A DNA stretch of 64,000 nt, taken from contig NZ_PYGE01000016.1 of NCBI RefSeq assembly GCF_003014555.1, positions 62,001 through 126,000 of the forward strand, in the 5' to 3' direction. Source of the stretch: Haloactinopolyspora alba (GTDB taxonomy: Bacteria; Actinomycetota; Actinomycetes; Jiangellales; Jiangellaceae). The translations under genes were made by a program, and so were the position numbers. Position 1 is the stretch's first letter. Each line of letters opens with the position of its first letter. Below the pieces are notes generated by a model that did not search any database, was not told the origin of the DNA, and saw nothing but the letters and a program-made list of their open reading frames with translations. Shown here piece after piece: positions 28,716 to 39,483 of the stretch.

Positions 28716-28744
28716 TTGCGTTCTATACCCCCCATGGGTATGGT
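28716..28744 (+). promoter_or_regulatory. copA promoter with CsoR-like operator
   Basis: TTGCGT at 28716-28721 and TATGGT at 28739-28744 have a 17-base spacer. Inside lies ATACCC, five bases, GGGTAT (28725-28741), the G/C-tract pseudo-palindrome with TAC/GTA ends that CsoR-family copper repressors bind. A second weaker element with GGGTACCC and GGTAT follows at 28757-28775. Copper-induced release of a repressor encoded elsewhere is expected. Confidence 0.65.
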
Positions 28745-28801
28745 CTACCATCAGATGGGTACCCCCAGCTGGTATCGGGGCCGTGTGGTGGAGGAGAGCG
28801 C

Positions 28802-31123
<2,322 letters not shown>

Positions 31124-31128
31124 TCTGG

Positions 31129-31182
31129 GTGATGGGGGTGTGGTTACTGGTGCTATGACCCCAGTAACCACACCCCCATCAC
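31129..31182. terminator. Bidirectional terminator, perfect 22-bp stem
   Basis: Arms 31129-31150 and 31161-31182 pair perfectly over 22 bp around a 10-nt loop. It separates copA (ending 31123) from the convergent membrane-protein gene (ending 31196). It is the strongest hairpin in the window. Confidence 0.85.
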
Positions 31183-31195
31183 AGTGGGACGCGGG

Positions 31196-31525
31196 TCACC
31201 GGTCCGTCCGGTGGGCGCCGAGCGTTTCGTCCGGCGCGGTCTGTGGTTCGGCCTGTTCCTGTTCCTGTTCCGCGACCTTGCGGCGCAGCTGCACGATTTC
31301 CTCGCGGCGTGCGCGAATCCGCCGGACCCCCGCTGCGAGTGCGGCCAGTCCGGCCAGCGCGACGAGACCGGTGACGACGCCGGCGACGAACACACCCCAG
31401 ACGGTGGTGTCGAATTCGAGGCCAAACACGTCGACTGCCACCGAGCCGCTGCCGTCCAGCACCACGGCGACGACAACGACGACGGTGACGGCGAGCAGGA
31501 GCAACGCGAGCAATATCATGAGCAT
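31196..31525 (-). CDS. Small two-helix membrane protein with charged coiled tail (LapA-like)
   Basis: A protein of 109 aa starting at the ATG at 31525, preceded by GGAGGGGACG. The frame is open further upstream but without a ribosome site. Two hydrophobic segments (MLMILLALLLLAVTVVVVV and VWGVFVAGVVTGLVALAG) are followed by a basic/acidic helix (RRIRARREEIVQLRRKVAEQEQEQ). This layout matches LapA-domain and similar small envelope proteins. The function is not known. It stands alone between the copA terminator and the NanE operon. Confidence 0.7.
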   Translation of the reverse strand: MLMILLALLLLAVTVVVVVAVVLDGSGSVAVDVFGLEFDTTVWGVFVAGVVTGLVALAGLAALAAGVRRIRARREEIVQLRRKVAEQEQEQAEPQTAPDETLGAHRTDR

Positions 31526-31765
31526 GATCTTCGTCCCCTCCAATCGCCCCCTCGACCAGTGGGTGGACGCTCCAGTCAGGATCGTGTCGAGCGCCGACAC
31601 CCGACCGGCCCATACCGACATCGTTTCCAAATCCGCGCCGGTCAAACGGCTCCAGTACCCGGCGCGTGGTTCCGCTCGGCGTGCTCGCTCCGGCGCCGAC
31701 TTCGATACCGCCACATGCACCTAACGGCGAACGCAGCCTCCGAAGTGCGGCTGCCGGTATCGAGG

Positions 31766-32455
31766 TCAGGCAAGGCCGGGCGTGACGCCGCCGATGAGCC
31801 GCCGGGTCAGCCAGAGCGGTGACGTGATCGCGTTCCCGACGACGACGGCGTGTGCGCCGGCGTCCAGCGCGCGGGTGACGTCGTCGGACGTGCGGTACCG
31901 GCCCTCGGCGATCACCGGCACCGGGACGCGCGCCACCAGCGCGGCGAGCAGGTCGAGATCGGGCCCGTCCCGGCCGGTGGTGTCCGCGGTGTAGCCCGCG
32001 AGCGTCGTGGCAACCGCGTCCGCGCCCGCGTCCACGGCGGCGACACCCTCGTCGAACGTCGAAACGTCGGCCAGCACCAGGGCGGAAGTCGTCTCGTGGA
32101 CCGTGCGCACGGTGTCGGCGAACTCCTGCCCGTCCGGCCGGGGCCGTGCGGTGGCGTCGACAGCCACGATCGCGGCACCGGCGGCGGCCGCGGCGACCGC
32201 GTGCTCGGCCGTCGGTGTGATGGCCACCGGACCCGGGCCGTGCTTGATCAGGCCGATGACCGGGACGTCACAGAGCTCACCGACCGCGCGGATGTCGTCG
32301 GCACCGTTGATGCGCAGCCCGGCGGCGCCGCCGAGCACCGCACTGGCGGCGACCCTGGCCTGCACGTACGGGTCACGCATCGGGTCGTCGGGCTCGTCCG
32401 GCAGCGGCTGGCAGGAGATGACGACGCCGCCGCGCAGCTGGTCGATCGGGCTCAC
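31766..32455 (-). CDS. nanE: N-acetylmannosamine-6-phosphate 2-epimerase
   Basis: A TIM-barrel protein of 229 aa that converts ManNAc-6-P to GlcNAc-6-P. Family motifs are in order: GVVISCQPLPDEPDDPM, GLRINGADDIRAV, PVIGLIKHG with the catalytic-site Lys, AIVAVDATARPRP, ADVSTFDEG, VIAEGRYRTSDDV with the active-site Glu, and VVVGNAITSP. The GTG start overlaps the stop of the ROK kinase (GTGA), so the kinase and epimerase steps are coupled. It is the last gene of the leftward operon from 40517. Its product feeds NagA, encoded 22 kb away at 53596. Confidence 0.88.
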   Translation of the reverse strand: MSPIDQLRGGVVISCQPLPDEPDDPMRDPYVQARVAASAVLGGAAGLRINGADDIRAVGELCDVPVIGLIKHGPGPVAITPTAEHAVAAAAAGAAIVAVDATARPRPDGQEFADTVRTVHETTSALVLADVSTFDEGVAAVDAGADAVATTLAGYTADTTGRDGPDLDLLAALVARVPVPVIAEGRYRTSDDVTRALDAGAHAVVVGNAITSPLWLTRRLIGGVTPGLA

Positions 32456-33333
32456 GTCTCCTCCTCGGTCAGGTCCGCGGCGCCGACGGCGACGGCGTCC
32501 CCGCCGAGCCGCGCCGGTACCAGGGCCACGTCGGCGTGCGGGTCGAGCAACTCGTGGCGGTACGACTCCGTGGCCGCCTCGAGCACGCTCGGCGTGACGC
32601 CGCCGGCCAGCACCACGACGTCGACATCGAGCACGGCGACGCAGCCGGCCAACGTGCGGCCGAGCACGTCCGCTGCGTGGGCGAGGACACCGGCCGCCGC
32701 CGCTTCGCCCGCGTCGGCGCGGCGAGCGATCTCGTGCGCCGGGACGTGCTCCCCGCTGGACCGTGCGTACGCGTGCGCGATCCCGGTGCCGGAGGCGACG
32801 GCCTCCAGGTGGCCGTGACGCCCGCATCCGCACGGGTCGGCGGTCTCGCCGACGTACAGGTGCGCCAGCTCCGTCGCCGTCCCGCGCGGCCCGCGGCACA
32901 CCCGTCCGCCGACCACGAGCCCGCCGCCGACGCCGGTGCCCACGGCCGCGAGCAGCACCCGCCCGTGCTCGCGTCCCGCGCCGTGCCGAGCCTCGCCGAG
33001 CGCGGCGGCGTTGACGTCGTTGTCGACGCTGACCCGCCGGCCGGTGCGGTGGCGCAGCTCCGCAGCGACCGGGGTGCCCGCCCACCCGGGCAGGCTGTCG
33101 GTCGCGTACCGGACGACGCCGGTGCCCGGATCGATGGTGCCTGCGGTGCCCACGCCGACCGGGACGTCCGCGCGGGCCCCGAGGTCCCCGACGAGACCGG
33201 CGGCGTGGGCGAGCACCGCGTCGGGTCCGGAGCCCGCAGGCGTCGGTCCCGCCGACCGGTCGCGCACCGTCCCGTTCTCGACGAGCGCCGCGATCGTCTT
33301 GGTGCCGCCGATATCCACGCCGATCGCGGTCAT
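32452..33333 (-). CDS. ROK family sugar kinase (probable N-acetylmannosamine kinase)
   Basis: A protein of 293 aa. DIGGTKTIAAL (residues 6-16) is the phosphate-binding motif, DNDVNAAALGEARHGAG contains the catalytic Asp, and VGTGVGGGLVVGG is the second nucleotide loop. The zinc motif reads CGCGRHGHLE, so the usual third Cys (CxCGxxGC) is His. Zn binding may still occur, since His can replace Cys. The ATG overlaps the previous stop (ATGA) and the stop overlaps the nanE start. With NanE next to it, ManNAc is the likely substrate; glucose or GlcNAc cannot be excluded. Confidence 0.85.
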   Translation of the reverse strand: MTAIGVDIGGTKTIAALVENGTVRDRSAGPTPAGSGPDAVLAHAAGLVGDLGARADVPVGVGTAGTIDPGTGVVRYATDSLPGWAGTPVAAELRHRTGRRVSVDNDVNAAALGEARHGAGREHGRVLLAAVGTGVGGGLVVGGRVCRGPRGTATELAHLYVGETADPCGCGRHGHLEAVASGTGIAHAYARSSGEHVPAHEIARRADAGEAAAAGVLAHAADVLGRTLAGCVAVLDVDVVVLAGGVTPSVLEAATESYRHELLDPHADVALVPARLGGDAVAVGAADLTEEET

Positions 33334-34250
33334 CCCTTCAGCCCTGTCTGCGCGAGTCCCTCGACGAACTGGCGCTGCGCGAGCACGAACACCCCGAGCA
33401 CCGGCAGCACCGTGAGCGTGGTGGCGGCGAGCTGCACGTTCCAGATGGGGCCGCCGTAGGCGTCGACGTACTGGGTCAGCGCCAGCGGCAGCGTGAAGTT
33501 CTCCTTGCTGGACAGGAACACCAGCGGTTCGAGGAACATGTTCCACGACTGCATGAACGTGAAGATCGCGACGGCGGCGGTCGCCGGGCGGGCGAGCGGG
33601 AACGCGATGCGCCAGAAGATCCCGGCGCGGGTCAGCCCGTCGACCTTGCCGGCGTCCTCCAGTTCGGCGGGGAGGGTGAGGAAGAACTGCCGCATGATGA
33701 ACGTCGCCAGCACGCTGGGCGCTCCGATGATCGGGATGACGATCAGCGGCCAGTGCGTGTCGATCAGGCCCAGCGCGTTGACCATGCGGAACAGCGGCAC
33801 GATCGTCACCTCGATCGGGATGAGCATGCCGACGAGGACGACGATGAACAGCACGTTCACGCCCGGGAACCGCACCCGGGCGAACGCGTACCCGGCCATG
33901 GCGCTGACCAGCACGGTCCCGACCGTGACCACGGCGGCGATGTAGAGGCTGTTCCAGTACTGCTGCGCGAACGGTTGCAGCTCGAAGACCTGGCCGTAGG
34001 CGTCGAACGTCGGCGACGTGGGCCACAGCGTCGGCGGCAGCCGCATGATCTCGCTCATCGGCTTGAAGCTCGACGTCACCATCCACCACGTCGGGAAGAC
34101 GAACGGGACGGCCGCGACGATCATGACCACGAGCAGGACGATGCGCCCGATCGGGCGCCGCCTGCGCCGCCGCTCGCCGGAGCGACCGGCGTCGGCGTCC
34201 GCGCCGCTCGTCGCCGCGTCGTCCGGCGGCGAGGCGAGTTCAGTTCTCAT
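33330..34250 (-). CDS. ABC sugar transporter permease (MalG type)
   Basis: A protein of 306 aa starting at the ATG at 34250, which lies within the end of the upstream permease gene (11-bp overlap). An Arg-rich cytoplasmic leader of about 35 residues precedes six membrane segments. The EAA loop is DAGKVDGLTRAGIFWRIAFPLARP, with Lys in place of the usual Arg before VDG. The end TGLKG is typical for MalG-type permeases. It is part of the putative ManNAc-type sugar importer. Confidence 0.9.
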   Translation of the reverse strand: MRTELASPPDDAATSGADADAGRSGERRRRRRPIGRIVLLVVMIVAAVPFVFPTWWMVTSSFKPMSEIMRLPPTLWPTSPTFDAYGQVFELQPFAQQYWNSLYIAAVVTVGTVLVSAMAGYAFARVRFPGVNVLFIVVLVGMLIPIEVTIVPLFRMVNALGLIDTHWPLIVIPIIGAPSVLATFIMRQFFLTLPAELEDAGKVDGLTRAGIFWRIAFPLARPATAAVAIFTFMQSWNMFLEPLVFLSSKENFTLPLALTQYVDAYGGPIWNVQLAATTLTVLPVLGVFVLAQRQFVEGLAQTGLKG

Positions 34251-35178
34251 GGAAGACCCACCGTTTCCGGGTTTGCCACTGCACGAGTGTCAGCACGGCG
34301 ACGATGAGGAACAGCACGACGGACACCGCGCTGGCGTAGCCGAACTCCTTGAACTCGAACGCCTGCTGGTAGAGGTAGTAGACGAGCACCGTCGTGGACG
34401 TGCCGGGCCCGCCCTGGGTGAGCACCGCGATCTGCGCGAAGACCTGCAACGAGCCGACGATCGTCAGGATCGACACGAGCAGGATCGTGGGGCTGATCAG
34501 CGGCATCGTGATCTTCCAGAACGAGCGCCACGCGTTCGCGCCGTCCACGCGCGCGGCCTCGCGCAGCTCACGTGGCACGCCTTGCAGCGCCGCGAGGAAC
34601 AGCACCATGTTCAGGCCCACGTTCTTGAAGACCTGGACGATGACGACCGAGAGCATGGCGGTGTCCTCGCGGCGCAGCCAGTTCGGCCCGTCGACGCCGA
34701 GCTCGGCGAGGAACCCGTTGATGCCGCCGTCGGCCTGCAGCAGGAACCCCCACACGATGGTCCAGGCGACCAGCGACACCACGACCGGCGAGAAGAAGAA
34801 CGTCCGGAAGGTCGTGGTGCCCGGCAGCCGCTGGTTCAGCATCACCGCCAGCGCCAGGGCCAGGCTGACGTTCAGTACGACGAGCCCGGCGGAGAAGATG
34901 CCGGTCGCCTGCAGCGAGTCGACGAAGCTCGGGTCCGACAGCAGCCGCTCGTAGTTCTCCGCGCCGGAGAACGTGAACGTGCCCGCCAGCACGTTCCAGT
35001 CGTGCAGGCTGTACCAGACGACGGCGATCAGCGGCCCGATCACGAAGAACGCGCTGCCCAGCAGCTGCGGCGTGACGAACGCGTAGCCGGTCAGTGCGTC
35101 GCCGAGGCCGGCCCGGCGGCGCCGCGCGGTGCGGCGCCCCGGACCGGGCCGGCTCCCGGCGTCGATGGTGCTGGTCAT
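34240..35178 (-). CDS. ABC sugar transporter permease (MalF type)
   Basis: A protein of 312 aa from the ATG at 35178, nine bases after the binding-protein stop. A basic leader (RRTARRRRAGLG) is followed by six membrane segments. The EAA loop [24 protein letters not shown] and the downstream LTQGGPGTSTTVLVYYLYQQAF are the family hallmarks. It works with the permease at 33330 and the lipoprotein at 35187. Confidence 0.9.
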   Translation of the reverse strand: MTSTIDAGSRPGPGRRTARRRRAGLGDALTGYAFVTPQLLGSAFFVIGPLIAVVWYSLHDWNVLAGTFTFSGAENYERLLSDPSFVDSLQATGIFSAGLVVLNVSLALALAVMLNQRLPGTTTFRTFFFSPVVVSLVAWTIVWGFLLQADGGINGFLAELGVDGPNWLRREDTAMLSVVIVQVFKNVGLNMVLFLAALQGVPRELREAARVDGANAWRSFWKITMPLISPTILLVSILTIVGSLQVFAQIAVLTQGGPGTSTTVLVYYLYQQAFEFKEFGYASAVSVVLFLIVAVLTLVQWQTRKRWVFHEN

Positions 35179-35186
35179 GATGCGCG

Positions 35187-36503
35187 TCAGTCGCTCAGCA
35201 GCGGGGTGGCGGCTTCGCACACCGACGCCGTGACGGCCTCGACGTCCGCGTCCGCCTTCCACAGCGAGTCCAGCTCGGCCCGGATGGTCTGCTGGAGCTT
35301 GGCGAAGTTCGGGTGCGCCGGCTTGGTGACCGCGCCCTGGATGCCCTCGACGACGACCGACTGCAGTTGCTCGGCGCTGAGCTTCGGGTTCGCCGCCTTC
35401 AGCGTCTCGGCGTTCAGCAACGACGTCCGCGGCGGCGGGAAGTACTGCGCGAGCCGCTCGGAGTTCTCCGGGTTGGTGAAGTACGCCAGGAAGTCCGCGG
35501 CGGCCTCCGCGTTCGGCCCGTCGGCCAGCACGCCGATCCCGGCCTGGCCGATCACGTTCTGCTGCTGCTCCGGCCCGGCCGGCAGCGGCAGCAGGTCCCA
35601 GCCGAAGCTGCCGTCCAGCGCGGACGCGCGGCTGATCTGGGTCACCGTCATCGCGGCGTCGCCGGCGAAGAAGTCGGCCGTCGTTCCGGGTCCGGGGATG
35701 GCCGATTCGGTGAAGACCTGCTCGTGGAACCACGAGAGCGCGCCGACCATCTCGGGAGAGTCGAACTCGCAGCTCGTGCCGTCCTCCGACCACGGGCGCG
35801 CGCCCCACCCGTTCCAGATCGTGGCCAGGTTGCCCCAGTTGGAGTAGTTGAAGTCGCGGACGACGAGGCCGGACTTGCCGCTCTTCGCCGCCGCCGCGGC
35901 GGCCATGTCGGCGGCGGCGTCCCACGTCCACGTGCCGTCGGCGACCAGCTCCGCCGGCATCGGCTGTCCGGCCGCGGCCAGCTGGTCGGTGTTGACGAAC
36001 ACGCCGAACGGGCTGTTCGAGAACGGGTAGGCGTACAGCGCGTCGTCGGACTCCCACAGCCGCAGCGCGTCGCTGTCGAGGTCGTCGACCTGGTAGCCCT
36101 CGGTCTCCGAGAGCACCGGCCGCAGGTCCATCAACGCGCCGCTCTGGACGAACTCCGGTGCCGACGACTCGAAGATCCACGCCAGGTCCGGTGGGTTCCC
36201 GCCGGCGATCTGGGTGGTGAGGCCGGTCGTGTACTCCTCGAACGGCAACGTCTCGAACGTGACCGACGAGACCGTGTCGGCGTTCTCGGCCACGTAGGCG
36301 TCGGCGATCTCCTGGAACAACGCGAGCTGGGACTCGTCGGCGGTCCACACGGTCATCCGCAGATCGACCGGGCCGTCGGCGGACCCGCCTCCGGAGCCGT
36401 CGCCGGATCCCGACCCACACGCGCTCATGGTCAGGGTGGCCAGGACGGACATGGTGGCGAACACCCTTGCCCTTCGACTTCTACGCCACATGCGGTGCTG
36501 CAT
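35187..36503 (-). CDS. ABC sugar transporter, substrate-binding lipoprotein
   Basis: A protein of 438 aa. The signal peptide ends in LTMSAC, with Cys29 as lipidation site, and a Gly/Ser linker follows. The solute-binding family 1 fold shows in LRMTVWTADESQLALFQEIADAY, IAGGNPPDLAWIFE and ALYAYPFSNSPFGVFVNTD, and in FLAYFTNPENSERLAQYFPPPR near the end. AAGGAG lies five bases before the ATG at 36503. The co-encoded kinase and epimerase suggest it binds an N-acetylmannosamine-containing sugar or a glycoside that yields it. Confidence 0.9.
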   Translation of the reverse strand: MQHRMWRRSRRARVFATMSVLATLTMSACGSGSGDGSGGGSADGPVDLRMTVWTADESQLALFQEIADAYVAENADTVSSVTFETLPFEEYTTGLTTQIAGGNPPDLAWIFESSAPEFVQSGALMDLRPVLSETEGYQVDDLDSDALRLWESDDALYAYPFSNSPFGVFVNTDQLAAAGQPMPAELVADGTWTWDAAADMAAAAAAKSGKSGLVVRDFNYSNWGNLATIWNGWGARPWSEDGTSCEFDSPEMVGALSWFHEQVFTESAIPGPGTTADFFAGDAAMTVTQISRASALDGSFGWDLLPLPAGPEQQQNVIGQAGIGVLADGPNAEAAADFLAYFTNPENSERLAQYFPPPRTSLLNAETLKAANPKLSAEQLQSVVVEGIQGAVTKPAHPNFAKLQQTIRAELDSLWKADADVEAVTASVCEAATPLLSD

Positions 36504-36531
36504 CGAAACTCCTTCGTATGGCCGGGACGGG

Positions 36532-37854
36532 TCAGGAGACGTCGATGCGTATCGTCGTCTCGCACGACGCCGGCCGGCCGATCTCGTCGTGGCCGGTGTA
36601 GGTGAGCGTCACGGTGCGCTCGCGCGGTCCGGAGGGGCGCAGCATGATCCAGCCGTCGGTGTCCGGGGAGCCGGTCCGCAGGCCCACGACGTCACGCGGA
36701 TGGGCGTCGACATCGGTCAGCTCGAACCCGTACGGCCCGAGTGTCCCGTCGGGCAGTTCGACGTCGACGCTGACCGGCACGAGCGTGGGCCGGCGCCGGT
36801 CGTGGATCGTGGCCGGCGTCGCCGAACAGACCAGATCACGCGAGACGTCGTCCGTGGGCCGCAGGGTGCCCTTGGCGTGTCCGATGTCGGCCCTCAACCG
36901 GTGTCCGGCCTCGTAGAAGACGTGGAACTCGTCGCCATTCAGGTAGAACGTCGGGGCGGCCGAGCGTCCACTGTCCGGAGCGGTGTCCAGCGCGGAGTGG
37001 ACCCGTCCCAGCGGAACGTCGCGATCGAGCGCCGGTCCCACCTCACTCACCCACATGTCGCCGTCGCTGCCGTGGTAGACGACGACGGTCTTGCCGTTCC
37101 AGTCGAGCAGATAGGCGCCGGACGCGTTCTCGCGGTTGTGCGCGTTCGGCGTCACGAGCGGTTCGGGCTGGATCTCCCACGTGCGCATGTCGTCGGAGAC
37201 CGCCCAGCGGATGCGCCTGTCCCCGCTGAACCCGGGGTCGCCGATGTGGTCCATGAACGTCATCACGTACCGGTTGTCCATGCCCTCGACGCGGCGCTCG
37301 TAGACGCGCGCGTACGAGCTCTCCGGCCCGGTGATGGAGTCCGCCGTGATCGCCGGGCCGCCGTACGTCCAGTCGACGCCGTCCGTCGAGGTGGCGAAGC
37401 GGGTGACGTCGTTCTCACCGTGGAAGAACAGGAAGAACTGCTGCTCTTCCTCGTTCCAGATGACGTGCGGACTGGACACGTGGCTCACGTCGTAGTGCGG
37501 CTCCCACACATTGCTCACCAGCGGGTCGCCCGCGTACTCCGTCCACGGACCGTCCAGATCGTCGGCGTAGGCCATCGCGATCCCGCCGGGCCGTTCGTGC
37601 GGCGCGTAATAGAGGTAGTACTCGCCGAGCGGGTCCTCGAGGTAGTCCGCGGCCCGGACGACGCTCGGGAAGATCCGCTCACCGGTGGGGTCCCAGTCCG
37701 GCGCGGGCACCGGCAGATCGGTGTAGCCGAACTCCGGCAACAGGTCGGTGTGGGCCGGGACGTCGTCGGCGGCCGCCTGCGGCGCCATCGTGGCTGCCAG
37801 AGCCAGGACGCCGGTTGCCGCGGCGATCGCCCGCGGGGGTCTCGGAGCGCGCAT
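36532..37854 (-). CDS. Secreted GH43-like five-bladed propeller protein
   Basis: A protein of 440 aa with a Sec signal peptide ending near AAADD (residue 29) and CAGGAGG before the ATG. Repeated blade motifs such as YYLYYAPHERPGGIAMAYADDLDGPWTEY, HVSSPHVIWNEEEQQFFLFFHG and RIRWAVSDDMRTWE are those of the GH43/GH32/GH68 propeller group. The acids needed for a true glycosidase cannot be assigned with confidence. The C-terminal 100 residues form a beta-sandwich-like region (SVDVELPDGTLGPYGFEL). In the operon it is the only exported enzyme candidate, so it may release the sugar that the importer takes up. Confidence 0.7.
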   Translation of the reverse strand: MRAPRPPRAIAAATGVLALAATMAPQAAADDVPAHTDLLPEFGYTDLPVPAPDWDPTGERIFPSVVRAADYLEDPLGEYYLYYAPHERPGGIAMAYADDLDGPWTEYAGDPLVSNVWEPHYDVSHVSSPHVIWNEEEQQFFLFFHGENDVTRFATSTDGVDWTYGGPAITADSITGPESSYARVYERRVEGMDNRYVMTFMDHIGDPGFSGDRRIRWAVSDDMRTWEIQPEPLVTPNAHNRENASGAYLLDWNGKTVVVYHGSDGDMWVSEVGPALDRDVPLGRVHSALDTAPDSGRSAAPTFYLNGDEFHVFYEAGHRLRADIGHAKGTLRPTDDVSRDLVCSATPATIHDRRRPTLVPVSVDVELPDGTLGPYGFELTDVDAHPRDVVGLRTGSPDTDGWIMLRPSGPRERTVTLTYTGHDEIGRPASCETTIRIDVS

Positions 37855-37884
37855 CTCGTTCCTCCTGAAAAGGGTCGGAATTGG

Positions 37885-39483
37885 TCAGTAGCCGTACACA
37901 CCGTCGGGCCAGTGCAGTTCGATGCCCTCGGCCACCAGCGCCGACCGGAAGTCGGCGAGCGCGCGAGGGGTGTTGCGGACGGCGGACGGCGTACTCCGGT
38001 GCTCCAGGCAGTACGCGGCGAGACGGCCGGCGACCTCGCCGATGTTCCACTCCACCGGGTGCACGCGGTAACAGCCGTTGGTGATGTGCGTGGTGCCGAT
38101 GTTCTTGCTCGCCGGAAGCAGGTTCCGCATCCGCTGGGGGACGAGCGCGCCCAGCGGGATCTCGAACGGCTCGGCGGGGACGTCGAGGTAGTTGTCGCCG
38201 CCGGTCGACGGGTGCAGGTCGATCCGGTACATCCCGACGCCGACGGAGTCGTCGTACGAGACCGCGCCCTTGTCGCCGCGCGCGGCGCTGGACAGGTCCT
38301 GCTCGACGACCGTGTACTCGGCGCGGATGCGGCGCGACTCGCGCACGTACGGCGCTTGGGCGAGCCCCGTCGTGCTGCCGGTGACGTCACCGCGCAGCCG
38401 CAGCCCCGGGAAGCCGGTGCCGCCGTCGGCTCGCGGCGCCTCGGTCTGCATCCAGTACAGCACCGAGTAGGCCAGCTCCCGCGAGCCGGCGAGGTGCGCC
38501 TCGGCGTCCGGCACGTCGAACACCGGGCCGTCGAGGTAGTCGAGCATCGGCCAGTTCACCAGCGTGATGTCGCTGGGGTGATGCCCGGGAGCGAAGTTGC
38601 GGCGCGCGGCGATGCGCCGGAATGTCCAGAGGTCGTCACCTCCCGGGTTGATCCGCTGGTCGGCCAGGACGCTCTGCGGGTCGTCGTCGGGGTTCGGGGT
38701 GAACGCGCGACGCACGGTCTCCAGCGTCCGCGGGTCGGGTGCGGTCCACGACAGCAGCCGGTCGCCCCAGAACGGCGGCTGGTAGGCGCGCCAGTAGTCG
38801 TAGCTCGCGGGCCGGTCGATGGTGTGGTCGCCGTCGACGTGGTCGATCGCGAAGCAGTACGAGACCGCCTGCATGTTCAGCGGCTGTGCCACGTCCGGGG
38901 CGTTGGGCTCACCCGTGTCGGCTCCGGACTCGAATCCGGTGACGTACTCGGCGCCGGTCAGCGGCAGCAGCTCGCCGGTCTCGGTGGCGTCGACGACGTA
39001 GGCCGCCTCGACCGTCGTCGTGGCGCCGTCGTGCTCGTGCCGGACGGTGACCGCGCGGACGGTGTCGCCGTCGACGTCGGCGTGCACCGGCCGGGTCGGT
39101 TGCAGAACGGTCAGCCGCCCGGCCGAGCGTGCGGGCGCGAGCATCGACTCGATGACCGCGAGCGCGACGCGGGGCTCGTGACACAGCCGGGAGACGTAAC
39201 CGGCGCCCGGGTTGAGGTCGGCCTGGGCGCGCGCGGCGTCGGTCAGCGGGAAGTTCGCGCGGTAGTAGTCGCGGACGCGGTCACGCAAGGTGCGGTAGGT
39301 CGCGGTCACGCCGAACTCCTCGACCCAGGAGTGCTCGTCCGGCGGAACCGCCTGGGACGTGAGCTGCCCGCCGAGCCAGTCGTACTGCTCGGTCAGCACC
39401 ACCGAGCGCCCGGCGCGTAGCGCCGCGACCGCGGCCGCGACACCACCGAGGCCTCCGCCGACGACGAGTACATCTGTGCGCAC
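37885..39483 (-). CDS. FAD-dependent oxidoreductase (FAD_oxidored family)
   Basis: A protein of 532 aa. VLVVGGGLGGVAAAVAALRAG (start of the protein) is the Rossmann dinucleotide motif, and VVDATETGELLPLTGAEYV is the second FAD contact typical of the FAD_oxidored family (PF12831 as I recall it). The C-terminal part NIGTTHITNGCYRVHPVEWNIGEVAG matches the conserved end of that family, with FAD-contacting residues. There is no signal peptide, so it acts in the cytoplasm. The start GTG overlaps the LacI stop by one base. Its place in a ManNAc-type operon suggests oxidation of the imported glycoside before cleavage, which is inference. Confidence 0.8.
   Translation of the reverse strand: MRTDVLVVGGGLGGVAAAVAALRAGRSVVLTEQYDWLGGQLTSQAVPPDEHSWVEEFGVTATYRTLRDRVRDYYRANFPLTDAARAQADLNPGAGYVSRLCHEPRVALAVIESMLAPARSAGRLTVLQPTRPVHADVDGDTVRAVTVRHEHDGATTTVEAAYVVDATETGELLPLTGAEYVTGFESGADTGEPNAPDVAQPLNMQAVSYCFAIDHVDGDHTIDRPASYDYWRAYQPPFWGDRLLSWTAPDPRTLETVRRAFTPNPDDDPQSVLADQRINPGGDDLWTFRRIAARRNFAPGHHPSDITLVNWPMLDYLDGPVFDVPDAEAHLAGSRELAYSVLYWMQTEAPRADGGTGFPGLRLRGDVTGSTTGLAQAPYVRESRRIRAEYTVVEQDLSSAARGDKGAVSYDDSVGVGMYRIDLHPSTGGDNYLDVPAEPFEIPLGALVPQRMRNLLPASKNIGTTHITNGCYRVHPVEWNIGEVAGRLAAYCLEHRSTPSAVRNTPRALADFRSALVAEGIELHWPDGVYGY

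Noticed and set aside
31129-31182. 22-bp inverted repeat as an insertion-sequence end
   Set aside because: It lies between two convergent stops with a 10-nt loop and no transposase; terminator is the simpler reading.
36427-39420. A 997-codon + strand open frame over the GH43-like and FAD oxidoreductase genes
   Set aside because: Antisense to well-supported genes with motifs and ribosome sites; the translation shows only biased composition.
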